Positions 35,374 through 44,763 of a stretch of DNA of 64,000 nt are shown one piece after another. The notes under the pieces are model-generated. The model worked only from the letters and a program-made list of their open reading frames with translations, searched no databases and had not been told where the DNA came from. A program made the position numbers and the translations under genes. Each line of letters begins with the position of its first letter. Within the stretch, counting starts at the first letter, position 1. The stretch spans positions 86,400-150,399 of the forward strand of contig CAJXOA010000001.1 in NCBI GenBank assembly GCA_913057685.1, written 5' to 3'. The stretch is from an uncultured Trueperaceae bacterium. GTDB taxonomy: Bacteria > Deinococcota > Deinococci > Deinococcales > Trueperaceae.

Positions 35374-37272
35374 ATGAAGAACGTTCTTTTCCTTTGGATC
35401 GCGAGTCTGGTCCTGCTCGGTAGTGCGTCGGCGCAAACGTGCGACGCCTACGGCGAGAGCCCCATGCTCACCGAGCGCGTCGAGGCCGGCGACCTGCCTC
35501 CGGTCGGCGAACGCCTCCCGAGCAACCCCATGGTGCTGACCGGCGCGGACGGCATCGGCACGTACGGGGGGGAACTGCTCGACCTGTACGACGGCAGCCG
35601 CCTCGCCGAATTCCGCCAGTTCGGGTACCAGGGCCTCGTGCGCTGGAGCCCCGACGGAACCGAAGTCATCCCGAACATCGCGTCGGGCTGGGAGGTGTCC
35701 GAGGACGGAAGTTCGTACACGTTCACGCTGCGCGAAGGCCTGCGCTGGAGTGACGGCCACCCGTTCACGACGGCCGACATCGCCTTCTACTTCGACGAGG
35801 TGGCGTGGGAGCCGTACAACTGCTGCAACGACTACCTCCTCGTGGACGGGCAGAAGCCGACCGTCGACATCATCGACGACCTGACCTTCTCGCTGTCCTG
35901 GGACGCCCCGAACTCGACGCTGCTGCAGAACCTCTCGACCAGCTACGGCGTGCAGCTCACCCAGTTCGCCGCGCACTACCTCGAGCAGTTCTCCATGAAG
36001 AAGAACCCCGAGGCGGTCGAGGCGATCATGGCCGAGGACGGCTACGACGACTACAACGAGTGGTGGTCGGCGAACATCGGCCGGTACGGCCAGGACTCGG
36101 AGTACAACAACCCCGAGCGTCCCCTGATGACCCCGTGGATCCCCACCGAATCGTTCATCGGTGAGGAGCGCTTCACCTTCGAGCGCAACCCGTACTTCTT
36201 CAAGGTCGACGAGGCCTGCAACCAGTTGCCCTACGTCGACGAGCGGACCTGGAGCCTGACGCCGAACGAAGAGGTGCGCGTCCTTCGCACGATGGACGGG
36301 CAGGACCACTTCTGCCGCCGCGACGTGTGCCAACCCTCGAACAAGGCGGTCCTGTTCGATGCGCAGGACCAGGGCGACTACCGCTTCATCGACGTCGTCA
36401 ACTCCGACCACAACCACATGCTCCTGCACATCAAGTACACGCACGACCTGACCGAGCGCGCCGAACTCTTCCAGGAGAAGGACTTCCGGGTCGGCCTCTC
36501 GCTCGCCATGAACCGTCAGAACGTCATCGATACGGTGTACGTCGGGCAGGGCACGCCGCACCAGATGGCGCCGCGCTCCGGGCCGTTCTACAACGAACAG
36601 CTCGCCACGCAGTTCACCGAGTACGACCCCGAACGCGCCGCGGAGCACCTCGACCGCGTGCTGCCCGAGAAGGACGCCGACGGGATGCGCCTCCTGAACG
36701 GGGAGCCGTTCACGTTCAACGTGCTGGTCAACACCGGCTTCCGTCCCGACTGGGCGGACGTCATGCAGCTCGTCGAGCGCGACTGGGAGGCGGTCGGCTT
36801 GGACGTCAACGTCATCGCCGGGTCGGACGAGTTCTCCCGCTCCGCCCGCCAGGGCAACGACGTCGACGCGTACGTGTGGGCCGGCGAGAACGGAACCGGT
36901 CAGCTGCCGATCCTCGCGGCGGACGAGTACGTCCCCGAGGCCGCGTACGGCTGGTACGCCTGGGGCGCGGAGAACGTCTTCGGCACCGAGCCGAGCAACC
37001 CGATCGTCACGCCCCCGAGCGACATCCAGCGCATGATCGAACTCGTCTCGCTCATCCCGACCGCCCCGTCGGACGAGGTGCAGACCGAGCGCATGGAGGA
37101 ACTCCTGCAGCTACACGCCGACGGCCTGTGGGTGATCGGCCTGGCGATGCCGGAGGGCGACTACCGCGTCGTCAACGCCGACCTCCGCAACGTGCCCGAC
37201 CCGGTCATCGGCGGGTGGCTGTACCCCGGCCCCGGCCCGGCGAACTTCGAGACGTTCTACTTCGGCGACTGA
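35374..37272 (+). CDS. ABC transporter substrate-binding protein (SBP family 5)
   Basis: 632 residues. The signal peptide ends at SASA|QT (residue 20), with no lipobox. The body matches the peptide/nickel/oligosaccharide SBP_bac_5 family: YQGLVRWSPDGTEVIPNIASGWEVSEDG, FTLREGLRWSDGHPFTTADI, and FRVGLSLAMNRQNVIDTVYVGQG. Members of this class with Dpp-like permeases import peptides or oligosaccharides; the neighbouring GH38 mannosidase favours a glycan-like ligand. It is first in the transporter operon and separated from the permeases by a strong hairpin. Confidence 0.93.
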   Translation: MKNVLFLWIASLVLLGSASAQTCDAYGESPMLTERVEAGDLPPVGERLPSNPMVLTGADGIGTYGGELLDLYDGSRLAEFRQFGYQGLVRWSPDGTEVIPNIASGWEVSEDGSSYTFTLREGLRWSDGHPFTTADIAFYFDEVAWEPYNCCNDYLLVDGQKPTVDIIDDLTFSLSWDAPNSTLLQNLSTSYGVQLTQFAAHYLEQFSMKKNPEAVEAIMAEDGYDDYNEWWSANIGRYGQDSEYNNPERPLMTPWIPTESFIGEERFTFERNPYFFKVDEACNQLPYVDERTWSLTPNEEVRVLRTMDGQDHFCRRDVCQPSNKAVLFDAQDQGDYRFIDVVNSDHNHMLLHIKYTHDLTERAELFQEKDFRVGLSLAMNRQNVIDTVYVGQGTPHQMAPRSGPFYNEQLATQFTEYDPERAAEHLDRVLPEKDADGMRLLNGEPFTFNVLVNTGFRPDWADVMQLVERDWEAVGLDVNVIAGSDEFSRSARQGNDVDAYVWAGENGTGQLPILAADEYVPEAAYGWYAWGAENVFGTEPSNPIVTPPSDIQRMIELVSLIPTAPSDEVQTERMEELLQLHADGLWVIGLAMPEGDYRVVNADLRNVPDPVIGGWLYPGPGPANFETFYFGD

Positions 37273-37306
37273 GCCGAAGGGCCGTCCGCCCCTCCTCGTC
37301 CCAATT

Positions 37307-37340
37307 CGGCCTCGCGGCGCCCCAGCGCGCCGCGAGGCCG
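37307..37340 (+). other. Intercistronic hairpin between binding-protein and permease genes
   Basis: A perfect 14-bp stem, CGGCCTCGCGGCGC / GCGCCGCGAGGCCG, with a 6-nt loop, in the 90-bp gap. It is well placed to stabilise the upstream mRNA and reduce read-through, giving excess binding protein over permease. Confidence 0.7.
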
Positions 37341-37362
37341 CCCCCACGAAGCGAGATCCGCC

Positions 37363-38349
37363 ATGACGAGCTACATCGCGCGCCGCCTGCTCTACATGAT
37401 CCCGACGCTGATCGCCGTGTCGCTCCTGGCGTTCGCCGTCATCACCCTCCCTCCCGGCGACTACGCCGACACCTACGTGCTCGCCGCGCGCCAAAGCGGG
37501 CAGGTCGTCACGCCGGAGGAGGAGGCGCGGATTCGCGCGTTCTACAAGCTCGACCGACCGTGGATTGCGCAGTACTGGGATTGGGCGTCGGGCATCGTCA
37601 CGCGCGGCGACTTCGGGTTTTCGTTCCAGTGGGACCTGCCCGTCAACGAGCTCATTTGGCCTCGCCTCGCGATGACCTTCGTCGTCTCCTTCTCCAGCCT
37701 CCTGCTCGTGTGGATCGTCGCCATCCCCGTCGGCGTCTACTCCGCCGTACGGCAGTACTCGCTCGGAGACATGCTCGCGACGATCTTCGGCTTCCTCGGT
37801 CTCGCCATCCCCAATTTTCTGTTCGCACTCGTCTTGATGTACGTTTCGTTCCGCTATTTCGGTACCAGCGTCGGGGGGCTGTTCTCGCCCGAGTACGTCA
37901 ACGCCCCGTGGTCGCTCGCGAAGCTCGGGGACTTCCTCGGCAAACTGTGGCTGCCGATGGTGGTCCTCGGGACCGCAGGCACCGCGGGCCTCATCCGCGT
38001 GGTGCGGGCCAACCTCCTCGACGAACTCAAGAAACCCTACGTCGTCACCGCCCGGGCCAAGGGGCTCCGGGAGCGCGACGCCATCCGCCGCTACCCGCTC
38101 CGCATCGCCCTCAACCCCTTCGTCAGCAGCCTCAACGACGTCTTCGTGCAGATGGTGTCGGGCGCGACGATCGTGTCGGTCGTGCTGAGCCTCCAAACGA
38201 CCGGTCCCCTCCTCCTCGAGGCGCTCCGCGCCGAGGACATGTACCTCGCGGGGAGTTTCGTGATGATGCTCAGCGTCCTGACCGTCGTCGGGACGTTGGT
38301 CTCCGACCTGTTGCTGGCGTGGCTCGACCCGCGGATCCGCTACCGATGA
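37363..38349 (+). CDS. ABC transporter permease, DppB/OppB type
   Basis: 328 residues, six membrane segments; the N-terminal MTSYIARRLLYMIPTLIAVSLLAF is typical of the OppB group. The EAA loop (VVTARAKGLRERDAIRRYPLRIAL) contacts the ATPase. It overlaps the next permease by ATGA. Confidence 0.94.
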   Translation: MTSYIARRLLYMIPTLIAVSLLAFAVITLPPGDYADTYVLAARQSGQVVTPEEEARIRAFYKLDRPWIAQYWDWASGIVTRGDFGFSFQWDLPVNELIWPRLAMTFVVSFSSLLLVWIVAIPVGVYSAVRQYSLGDMLATIFGFLGLAIPNFLFALVLMYVSFRYFGTSVGGLFSPEYVNAPWSLAKLGDFLGKLWLPMVVLGTAGTAGLIRVVRANLLDELKKPYVVTARAKGLRERDAIRRYPLRIALNPFVSSLNDVFVQMVSGATIVSVVLSLQTTGPLLLEALRAEDMYLAGSFVMMLSVLTVVGTLVSDLLLAWLDPRIRYR

Positions 38350-39476
38350 GCGGCCCCACCCCCGCGACGGCGTCCCCCCACTCCGGCCCCGCGGTCGTCA
38401 CCCCCGCCCACCTGGTCTGGCGCCGGTTCCGACGCCACCGCCTCGCCATGCTCGGTGCGGTGATGACCCTCGCCCTCTACGTCGGGGCGGCGTTCGCGCC
38501 GTTCCTGGCTCCGTTCGGCCCCAACGAGTACCAGGCGACGTACACGTACGCACCGCCCCAACCGGTGCACTGGCTGCGGAGCGACGAGGACGGCCGGCGC
38601 ATCTTCGGTCCCTACGTCCACGGTCTGAGCGTCAGCGTCGACTACGATTCCGGTCGGCGGGTGTTCGAGACCGACGAGACGACCGTCACCCCCATCGTGT
38701 TCTTCCCTCGCGGCGCGGAGTACGACCTGTTCGGCTTCATCCCGACCGACCGCCACCTGTTCGGACCCGCCGACCCCGACCAACCGATGTTCCTCACGGG
38801 CGCCGACCGGTTGGGGCGCGACATGTTCTCGCGCACGTTGATCGGGGCCCAGGTATCGCTCTCCGTCGGTCTCGTCGGTGTAGCCGCCAGCCTCGTCCTG
38901 GGGCTGATCTTCGGAGGTCTCTCCGGCTACTACGGGGGAGCGACCGACACGCTGATCCAGCGCGTCATCGAGTTCCTGCAGTCGATCCCCTCGATCCCCC
39001 TCTGGATCGGGCTGGCCGCCGCCCTCCCCAAGGACGTCGACCCGGTGTTGATCTACTTCTACATCACCCTGATCCTCTCGCTGATCGGCTGGACCGGGCT
39101 CGCCCGCGTCGTCCGCGGGCGGTTCCTTTCGCTGAGGAACGAAGATTTCGTGCGGGCCGCCCGCCTCGATGGGGCCGGTCCGTGGCGCATCATGTTTCGC
39201 CACATGGTCCCGTCGTTCCTCTCGCACGTCATCGCCGCGGTCACCCTCGCCATTCCCGCGATGATCCTCGCCGAGACCGCTCTCAGCTTCCTCGGGCTCG
39301 GCCTCCGCCAGCCGGTCATCAGTTGGGGGGTCCTGCTGCAGGAGGCCCAGAACATCCGCTCGGTGGCGACCGCCCCCTGGTTGTTCCTACCCGGTCTGGC
39401 CGTGGTGGTGGCGGTGTTGTCGATGAACTTCCTCGGGGACGGCCTGCGCGACGCGGCCGACCCCTTCTCCTCGTGA
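38346..39476 (+). CDS. ABC transporter permease, DppC/OppC type
   Basis: 376 residues. A cytoplasmic N-terminus (VWRRFRRHRLAMLGAV) and first helix are followed by an unusually long (~115-residue) extracytoplasmic insertion, then five more helices with the signature GADRLGRDMFSR and the EAA loop (DFVRAARLDGAGPWRIMFRHMVPS). The ATG overlaps the dppB-type stop. Confidence 0.94.
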   Translation: MSGPTPATASPHSGPAVVTPAHLVWRRFRRHRLAMLGAVMTLALYVGAAFAPFLAPFGPNEYQATYTYAPPQPVHWLRSDEDGRRIFGPYVHGLSVSVDYDSGRRVFETDETTVTPIVFFPRGAEYDLFGFIPTDRHLFGPADPDQPMFLTGADRLGRDMFSRTLIGAQVSLSVGLVGVAASLVLGLIFGGLSGYYGGATDTLIQRVIEFLQSIPSIPLWIGLAAALPKDVDPVLIYFYITLILSLIGWTGLARVVRGRFLSLRNEDFVRAARLDGAGPWRIMFRHMVPSFLSHVIAAVTLAIPAMILAETALSFLGLGLRQPVISWGVLLQEAQNIRSVATAPWLFLPGLAVVVAVLSMNFLGDGLRDAADPFSS

Positions 39477-39496
39477 CCGACGAAAGGATGACCTCC

Positions 39497-40858
39497 ATGG
39501 CCTACCGCTTCGAAGGCAGCCTCACGCGCACCGACGAACGCCTCACGCGCGTCTACCCGTTCGACGTGCCCGAGGGCACGACGCACGTCAACGTCGCCCT
39601 GCGGTACGACCCCGTCCACACCGAGGGCGCGACGCTCCCGCAACAGATCAGCATGTCGGTCTACGGTCCCCACGGTTGGGTGGCGGAGATCAACCGGCCG
39701 AGCGACCGGTTCGAGGGGGGGACCGACATCGGTCCCGACCCGAGCCCCGGGACGCCCCCGAGCCACGTCGAGCCCGGCCCGTGGCGGTTGTTCCTGAGCA
39801 CCTACCGCATCGTCGACGTCATCGCGACCTTCGAGATCGACGTGACGTTCCGGAGCGAGGGGGCCACTCCGGCCCTGCCGACGCCGCCGACCCCCACCGA
39901 CCCCCCCGATCTGGGGCCCGGCTGGTACCGCGGGGACCTCCACGCCCACACGTGGCACAGCGACGGGCGTTGGGACAGCCCCGCGCTGATCGCGTACATG
40001 GCCGACCACGGTCTCGACTTCTGCACCCTCACCGACCACAACACGGTGACCGGCCTGCCGGAGCACCTGCACCTGGCCCGGGACGGGTTCGTCACGCTCG
40101 GCGGGAGCGAGATGTCGACGTTCCGCGGGCACATGCTGGCGCTCGGCGTGTACGAGCGCGTGGAGTGGCGTCGGCCCGACGGCACCCCGATCCCGGTGTC
40201 CGAGATCACCGACGCGATCCACGCGAAGGGGGGCACGGCGGTCATCTGCCACCCGATGAACCCCGGCGATCCCTGGTGCTGCGGCTGCCGGTGGGAGCAC
40301 CGCGACATGATGCCCGGCAACGCCGACGCCGTCGAAATCTGGAACGGCATCTGGGACGAGGAGACGCGTGAGGGGATCGCCCTTTGGCAGTCGTGGCTCG
40401 ACGAGGGGCACCGCATCGTGGCGACGAGCGGCACCGACCACCACGGGATGGCGCATCACGTCGAGGCCGCGAAACGCCACCGCGTGGCGGTGAACGTCGT
40501 GTACGCCGACGCCTTCCATCGCGACGCGATCCTCGACGGCGTGACGCGCGGGCACGCCTACGTCAGTGCCGGCCCGACCCTGGCGCTGACGGCGGAGGAT
40601 GCGACCGGGCGGACCTACACGATGGGGGATGCGCTGGACGACGCGGGCGAGGTGGAGCTGGTCGCCCGCTGGTCCGAGGTGCCCGCCGGGGCGCACGTCA
40701 CGTGGGTGCGGGACGGCGTCCGCGAACCGGCCGGGGGGGATGGCGCGGGGGAAGCGCGCCTCCGGGTCGACCCGGACGCCGTTCGATGGATCACGCTCGA
40801 GGTGTGGGACGACGAGGGCGCGTGGGCGATCAGTAACCCGGTGTATGGCCGTCGCTGA
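39497..40858 (+). CDS. PHP-domain metal-dependent phosphoesterase (CehA/McbA-like)
   Basis: 453 residues, no signal peptide. The first ~140 residues form a beta-rich domain; the rest is a PHP domain with metal-binding motifs DLHAHTWHSDG, TDHN, CHP and GTDHH. CehA/McbA relatives cleave carbamate, ester or phosphoester bonds. An odd cluster, WCCGCRW, lies right after the CHP motif and could bind an extra metal. I take the second ATG, preceded by AAAGGA at good spacing; an ATG 9 nt earlier has almost no spacing. Sits within the transporter operon, so it may process the imported compound. Confidence 0.85.
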   Translation: MAYRFEGSLTRTDERLTRVYPFDVPEGTTHVNVALRYDPVHTEGATLPQQISMSVYGPHGWVAEINRPSDRFEGGTDIGPDPSPGTPPSHVEPGPWRLFLSTYRIVDVIATFEIDVTFRSEGATPALPTPPTPTDPPDLGPGWYRGDLHAHTWHSDGRWDSPALIAYMADHGLDFCTLTDHNTVTGLPEHLHLARDGFVTLGGSEMSTFRGHMLALGVYERVEWRRPDGTPIPVSEITDAIHAKGGTAVICHPMNPGDPWCCGCRWEHRDMMPGNADAVEIWNGIWDEETREGIALWQSWLDEGHRIVATSGTDHHGMAHHVEAAKRHRVAVNVVYADAFHRDAILDGVTRGHAYVSAGPTLALTAEDATGRTYTMGDALDDAGEVELVARWSEVPAGAHVTWVRDGVREPAGGDGAGEARLRVDPDAVRWITLEVWDDEGAWAISNPVYGRR

Positions 40859-43001
40859 CGCCCACCACCGCGCGGCGCAGGCGGGCGCAGGCGATGCGCC
40901 CGTCCTCCGCGTCGACGGGCTTCGGACCGTCTTCCACACCGACGAGGGTGCCGTCGAGGCGGTGCGCGGCGCGTCGTTCGAGGTCGCGCGCGGCGCGACG
41001 CTCGGCATCGTCGGCGAGTCGGGGTGCGGCAAGTCGGTCGCAGCGCGATCGATCCTCCAGCTGGTGCAGCGACCGGGCCGGATCGAAGGGGGGCGCATCC
41101 TCTTGGACGGACCGGGGGGCCCCGTCGACCTCGCGAGCTTCGACCCCTACGGCCCCGAGATTCGGGCGGTGCGCGGCAACGACGTCGCCATGATCTTCCA
41201 GGAACCGATGGCGTCGTTGTCCCCGGTGCACACGATCGGTCACCAGATCGTCGAGGCGATTCGGGTCCACCGCGACGTCTCTCCGCGCGAGGCGCACGCG
41301 CGTGCCGTCCACCTCCTCGAACGCGTCCGGATGCCCGACCCCGAGAGGCGCATGAGGGCGTACACCTTCGAGCTGTCGGGGGGGATGCGGCAACGCGCCA
41401 TGATCGCCATGGCCCTCGCCTGCGACCCGAGGGTCCTGATCGCCGACGAGCCGACGACCGCGCTCGACGTGACGACGCAGGCCACCATCCTCGAGCTGCT
41501 TCGCGAACTCCAGGCGGAGAACGACATGGCCCTGATCCTGATCACGCACGATCTCGGCGTCGTCGCGGAGATGGCGGACGAGGTGGCGGTGATGTACCTC
41601 GGACGCGTCGTGGAGTCGGGCCCGGTGGAGGCCCTGTTCGACGCGCCGCACCACCCGTACACGCAGGGGTTGTTGGCCTCGGTCCCGCGCATCGATCCCG
41701 AGCGCCACCATCCGCGGCGGCCGATCCCGGGCAGCGTTCCGCGTGCCGCAACGCGCGTCGTCGGGTGCGCCTTCGTCGATCGCTGCGCTCACGCGATCCC
41801 CGGCCGCTGCGACACCGAGCGACCGGAACCGCACGCCGTCGCTGCGGACCACGCGGTGGCGTGTCATCTCCACGACGGCGAGGCCGCGGACGCGTCCCCC
41901 CCCGACGTCCTCCGGGACGGCTCCATGGGGCGTGGCGGGCCGGGCGCGACGGCGTCCGAGCCTGCCGCCCTCGCCGAGCGGTCGGCGCCGGGCGACGGGT
42001 CGCCGGTCGTGCTGGAGGCGCGCGACGTCGACGTGCACTACCCCGTGTTCGGGGGGTGGTTGCGGCGGCAGGTCGCGACGGTCCGGGCGGTCGAGGGGGT
42101 CTCGCTCCGCCTCCGGGCCGGCGAGACCGTCGGCCTCGTCGGTGAGTCGGGGAGCGGGAAGACCTCGTTCGCGCACACCCTGGTGCGCTTGCACCCCCCC
42201 ACGCGGGGGACGGTGACGCTCCATCGCGACGGCGCCCCACCGCTCGACGTCGCGCACGCCGACCGGTCGGCGGTCCGCGAGCTCCACCGATCGGTCCGCA
42301 TGGTGTTCCAAGACCCGTACGGGTCGCTGGACCCGCGCCTCCCGGTCCGCGAGGTGATCGGCGAACCGATCGACCTGCTCACCGACCTGTCGCGCAAGGA
42401 ACGCGACGAACGCGTCGAGGCGCTGCTCGAGACGGTCGGCCTATCCCCCGACCTCGCGACGCGGTACGTGCACGCCTTCAGCGGGGGGCAGCGTCAACGC
42501 ATCGGCATCGCCCGCGCCCTCGCGACCGAGCCGACCGTCGTCGTCGCCGACGAGCCGGTCTCGGCGTTGGACGTCTCGGTGCAGGCGCAGGTCCTCGATC
42601 TGCTCGAGCGCCTCGTGGCGGAGCGGGGCTTGACGATGCTGTTCGTCTCGCACGACCTGTCGGTCGTGTCCTCGTCGTGCGACCGCGTCGTGGTGCTCTA
42701 CGCCGGCGAAATCGTCGAGGAGGCCGACAGCGTGCAGCTGTACCGCGCGCCGAAGCACCCCTACACCGAGGCGTTGCTCGCCGCCGTGCCCAGCCCCTCC
42801 CCCGCGACGGCGCGGCATGCGGCCGCACCGCTCCGCGGGGGCGTGCCGGATCCCGCCGACCGACCTCCGGGGTGCGCGTTCGCGCCCCGGTGTCGCTACG
42901 CGACCGACGTGTGTCGTGCGGAGCGCCCGACGCTACGCGACGTCCGTGGGAGTTCCGTGGCCTGCCATCACGCCGACGAGTTGTCGTTGCGCGGCGCCTG
43001 A
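40845..43001 (+). CDS. Fused double ABC ATPase (DppD-DppF type)
   Basis: 718 residues holding two complete ABC domains. First: Walker A GESGCGKS (57-64), signature ELSGGMRQR, Walker B VLIADEP, and an oligopeptide C-terminal domain with a CX-rich loop (CAFVDRCAHAIPGRC). Second: Walker A GESGSGKT (433-440), signature AFSGGQRQR, VVVADEP, and another Cys loop (CAFAPRCRYATDVC). Such transporters usually have two separate ATPase genes; here they are joined by a ~55-residue linker. The Cys loops may hold an iron-sulfur cluster as in some DppD proteins. Overlaps the PHP gene by 14 nt. Confidence 0.94.
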   Translation: MAVADAHHRAAQAGAGDAPVLRVDGLRTVFHTDEGAVEAVRGASFEVARGATLGIVGESGCGKSVAARSILQLVQRPGRIEGGRILLDGPGGPVDLASFDPYGPEIRAVRGNDVAMIFQEPMASLSPVHTIGHQIVEAIRVHRDVSPREAHARAVHLLERVRMPDPERRMRAYTFELSGGMRQRAMIAMALACDPRVLIADEPTTALDVTTQATILELLRELQAENDMALILITHDLGVVAEMADEVAVMYLGRVVESGPVEALFDAPHHPYTQGLLASVPRIDPERHHPRRPIPGSVPRAATRVVGCAFVDRCAHAIPGRCDTERPEPHAVAADHAVACHLHDGEAADASPPDVLRDGSMGRGGPGATASEPAALAERSAPGDGSPVVLEARDVDVHYPVFGGWLRRQVATVRAVEGVSLRLRAGETVGLVGESGSGKTSFAHTLVRLHPPTRGTVTLHRDGAPPLDVAHADRSAVRELHRSVRMVFQDPYGSLDPRLPVREVIGEPIDLLTDLSRKERDERVEALLETVGLSPDLATRYVHAFSGGQRQRIGIARALATEPTVVVADEPVSALDVSVQAQVLDLLERLVAERGLTMLFVSHDLSVVSSSCDRVVVLYAGEIVEEADSVQLYRAPKHPYTEALLAAVPSPSPATARHAAAPLRGGVPDPADRPPGCAFAPRCRYATDVCRAERPTLRDVRGSSVACHHADELSLRGA

Positions 43002-43723
43002 CGCGCTTCGAGGAAGCGGGCGAGCCCCTCGAGATCGTCGCTGTTGAGCAGGTCGACCCCCTCGTCCAGGAGGGTCCGCCAGACCGTCTCGCGCTCCGGA
43101 CCGGGTCGGTCGGGGGTCGCCCAGAAGCGGAGCTGCTGCCCGGCGTCGTGGGCGGCGTGCACGGCGGCACGGAGGTTCGCGAGGTCGTCGCTCGGCATCG
43201 GCCCGTCGCCCCGCCAGGTCGTGAAGCGCGTCCAATCGGCCGAGACGGTCGGCATCGTTGCTGCGCTGCGCGGGGCGGCGAGGTCGGCGAGGCGACCGTC
43301 GTAGCGACAGATGCCTCCCCGAGCGTGGAGCGAGGGGTAGCGGGGGCGGTTGCCGGTGAGGATCAGGTGGATGGGGCGACCGTCCTCGCCGGGGCGCGCG
43401 ATCCACGAAGCGTGGCGGGCGGCGAGCCGCTCGACGGCGCGGTAGGCGGGCTCCGCCCGCGTCTTGACGTCGACGTAGATCCACGTCGCGTCCCGTCGGT
43501 CGAGGTGTCCCTCGCGGTAGGCCTCCACGAGCGGCGTCAGGTAGAGGCGATCCAGGGTGCGCCGCGGACGGAGGTCCTGCGGGTCGTGCGCGACGAGGAG
43601 GCGACCGAACAGGAACCACACGTCGAGCTCCACGTGCCGCACGCCGAGGGCGAGGGCGTCGAACAGGGGTCGGTCGTGCTCGTCGTCGCGATGCGCGAAG
43701 GCGTGGGGGAGTGGGGGGTTCAC
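42968..43723 (-). CDS. GDPD/PI-PLC-like phosphodiesterase (AIM6-like)
   Basis: 251 residues, no signal peptide. The opening HAFAHRDDEHDRPLFDALALGVRHVELDVW, then LLVAHDPQDLRPRRTLDRLYL, is typical of the PLC-like phosphodiesterase TIM-barrel group related to glycerophosphodiester phosphodiesterases and to the AIM6 family. The His/Glu/Asp/His positions needed for catalysis are present. GTG start overlaps the next upstream gene's stop (GTGA). Its 3' end overlaps the convergent ATPase gene by 34 nt. Expected to cleave a phosphodiester; substrate unknown. Confidence 0.8.
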   Translation of the reverse strand: MNPPLPHAFAHRDDEHDRPLFDALALGVRHVELDVWFLFGRLLVAHDPQDLRPRRTLDRLYLTPLVEAYREGHLDRRDATWIYVDVKTRAEPAYRAVERLAARHASWIARPGEDGRPIHLILTGNRPRYPSLHARGGICRYDGRLADLAAPRSAATMPTVSADWTRFTTWRGDGPMPSDDLANLRAAVHAAHDAGQQLRFWATPDRPGPERETVWRTLLDEGVDLLNSDDLEGLARFLEARQAPRNDNSSA

Positions 43724-44763
43724 GACGGGTCCGCCTCGGGGAGGGTCGCCTCGAGGGCGACGCGGGCGTCCTCGAGGTACGACCGTTCCGCCGCCAGACA
43801 GACGCGGAGGACCTCGAGGGCGTGATCGATCCCCGGTTCGGGGGGGCGGCCGTGGCGAACGGCGTCCACGAACCCCTCGAGCTCCGCTCGGTAGGCGGTT
43901 TCGAAGCGCTCGAGGAACCACGGCACGAACGCCGTCTCGGTTCGCCCCTCGTGGTGGAGTGTGAACCCGTCGATGCGGTCGTCGCGCACGACGCCCTTGC
44001 CGCGACTCCCGGCGATCTCGAGACCGGTTTCGTAGCCGTACCCGCTACGCAGGCGGGCGTCGATCGTCCCGATCGCACCGTTGGCGAAGCGCAGCGACAC
44101 CCCGATGGTGTCCGGTTTGCCGAGCTCGGTGAAGCGCGGGTCGAGCACGCTGGTTCCGCGCGTGAAGACGTCCGCCACCGGTCCGAACGTCGCCAGCGCC
44201 AGGTCGACGTCGTGGCTGAGGGTGTCGTGGAAGATGCCCGCCGCCGTGCGCATCGTCGCGTAGTCGGGTCCGTACGGGTCGAAGGTGGTCGAGCGGAACG
44301 TCTCGAGCGTCCCCAACGATCCATCGCGTGCCGCCGCGAGGAGGCGGGCGATCCCGCGGTCGTACCGGCGTTGGAACCCCACCTGGAACGCGACGCCGGC
44401 CGCGTGCACCGCGCGGCGTGCCCGGCGCGCCTCGGTGAGGTCGGTGGCGAGCGGCTTCTCGCAGAAGATGGCCTGTCCCTGCGCGGCGGCACGCTCGATC
44501 AGGGCGGGGTGCGTCGCGGCGGGTGTGGCGAGGACGACCGCGTCGACGTCGTCGGCGAACGCGTCGTCGAGGGTCGTGCTGGCGCGGGCGTGGGGGTGGG
44601 GCGTCGCTGCGCGCGTGGCGGCTTCGTGGGAGGCGTCGACGACGAGCGTGAGCGACGCTCCGGGGAGGCGTGCGAGCGTGTCCGCGTGGAAGGCGCCCAT
44701 GAAGCCCGCTCCGACGAGGGCGATGCGGAGGTCGGCGCCGGCGGGGGGGCGAGGACCGCTCAC
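43720..44763 (-). CDS. Gfo/Idh/MocA-family oxidoreductase
   Basis: 347 residues. Rossmann motif VGAGFMG (17-23), the EKPLA signature (102-106), and the catalytic region HDTLSHDVDLA. It resembles myo-inositol 2-dehydrogenase and scyllo-inositol or sugar dehydrogenases, which oxidise a ring hydroxyl with NAD(P). GTG overlaps the mannosidase stop, so mannosidase, dehydrogenase and phosphodiesterase form one coupled operon. Confidence 0.9.
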   Translation of the reverse strand: MSGPRPPAGADLRIALVGAGFMGAFHADTLARLPGASLTLVVDASHEAATRAATPHPHARASTTLDDAFADDVDAVVLATPAATHPALIERAAAQGQAIFCEKPLATDLTEARRARRAVHAAGVAFQVGFQRRYDRGIARLLAAARDGSLGTLETFRSTTFDPYGPDYATMRTAAGIFHDTLSHDVDLALATFGPVADVFTRGTSVLDPRFTELGKPDTIGVSLRFANGAIGTIDARLRSGYGYETGLEIAGSRGKGVVRDDRIDGFTLHHEGRTETAFVPWFLERFETAYRAELEGFVDAVRHGRPPEPGIDHALEVLRVCLAAERSYLEDARVALEATLPEADPS

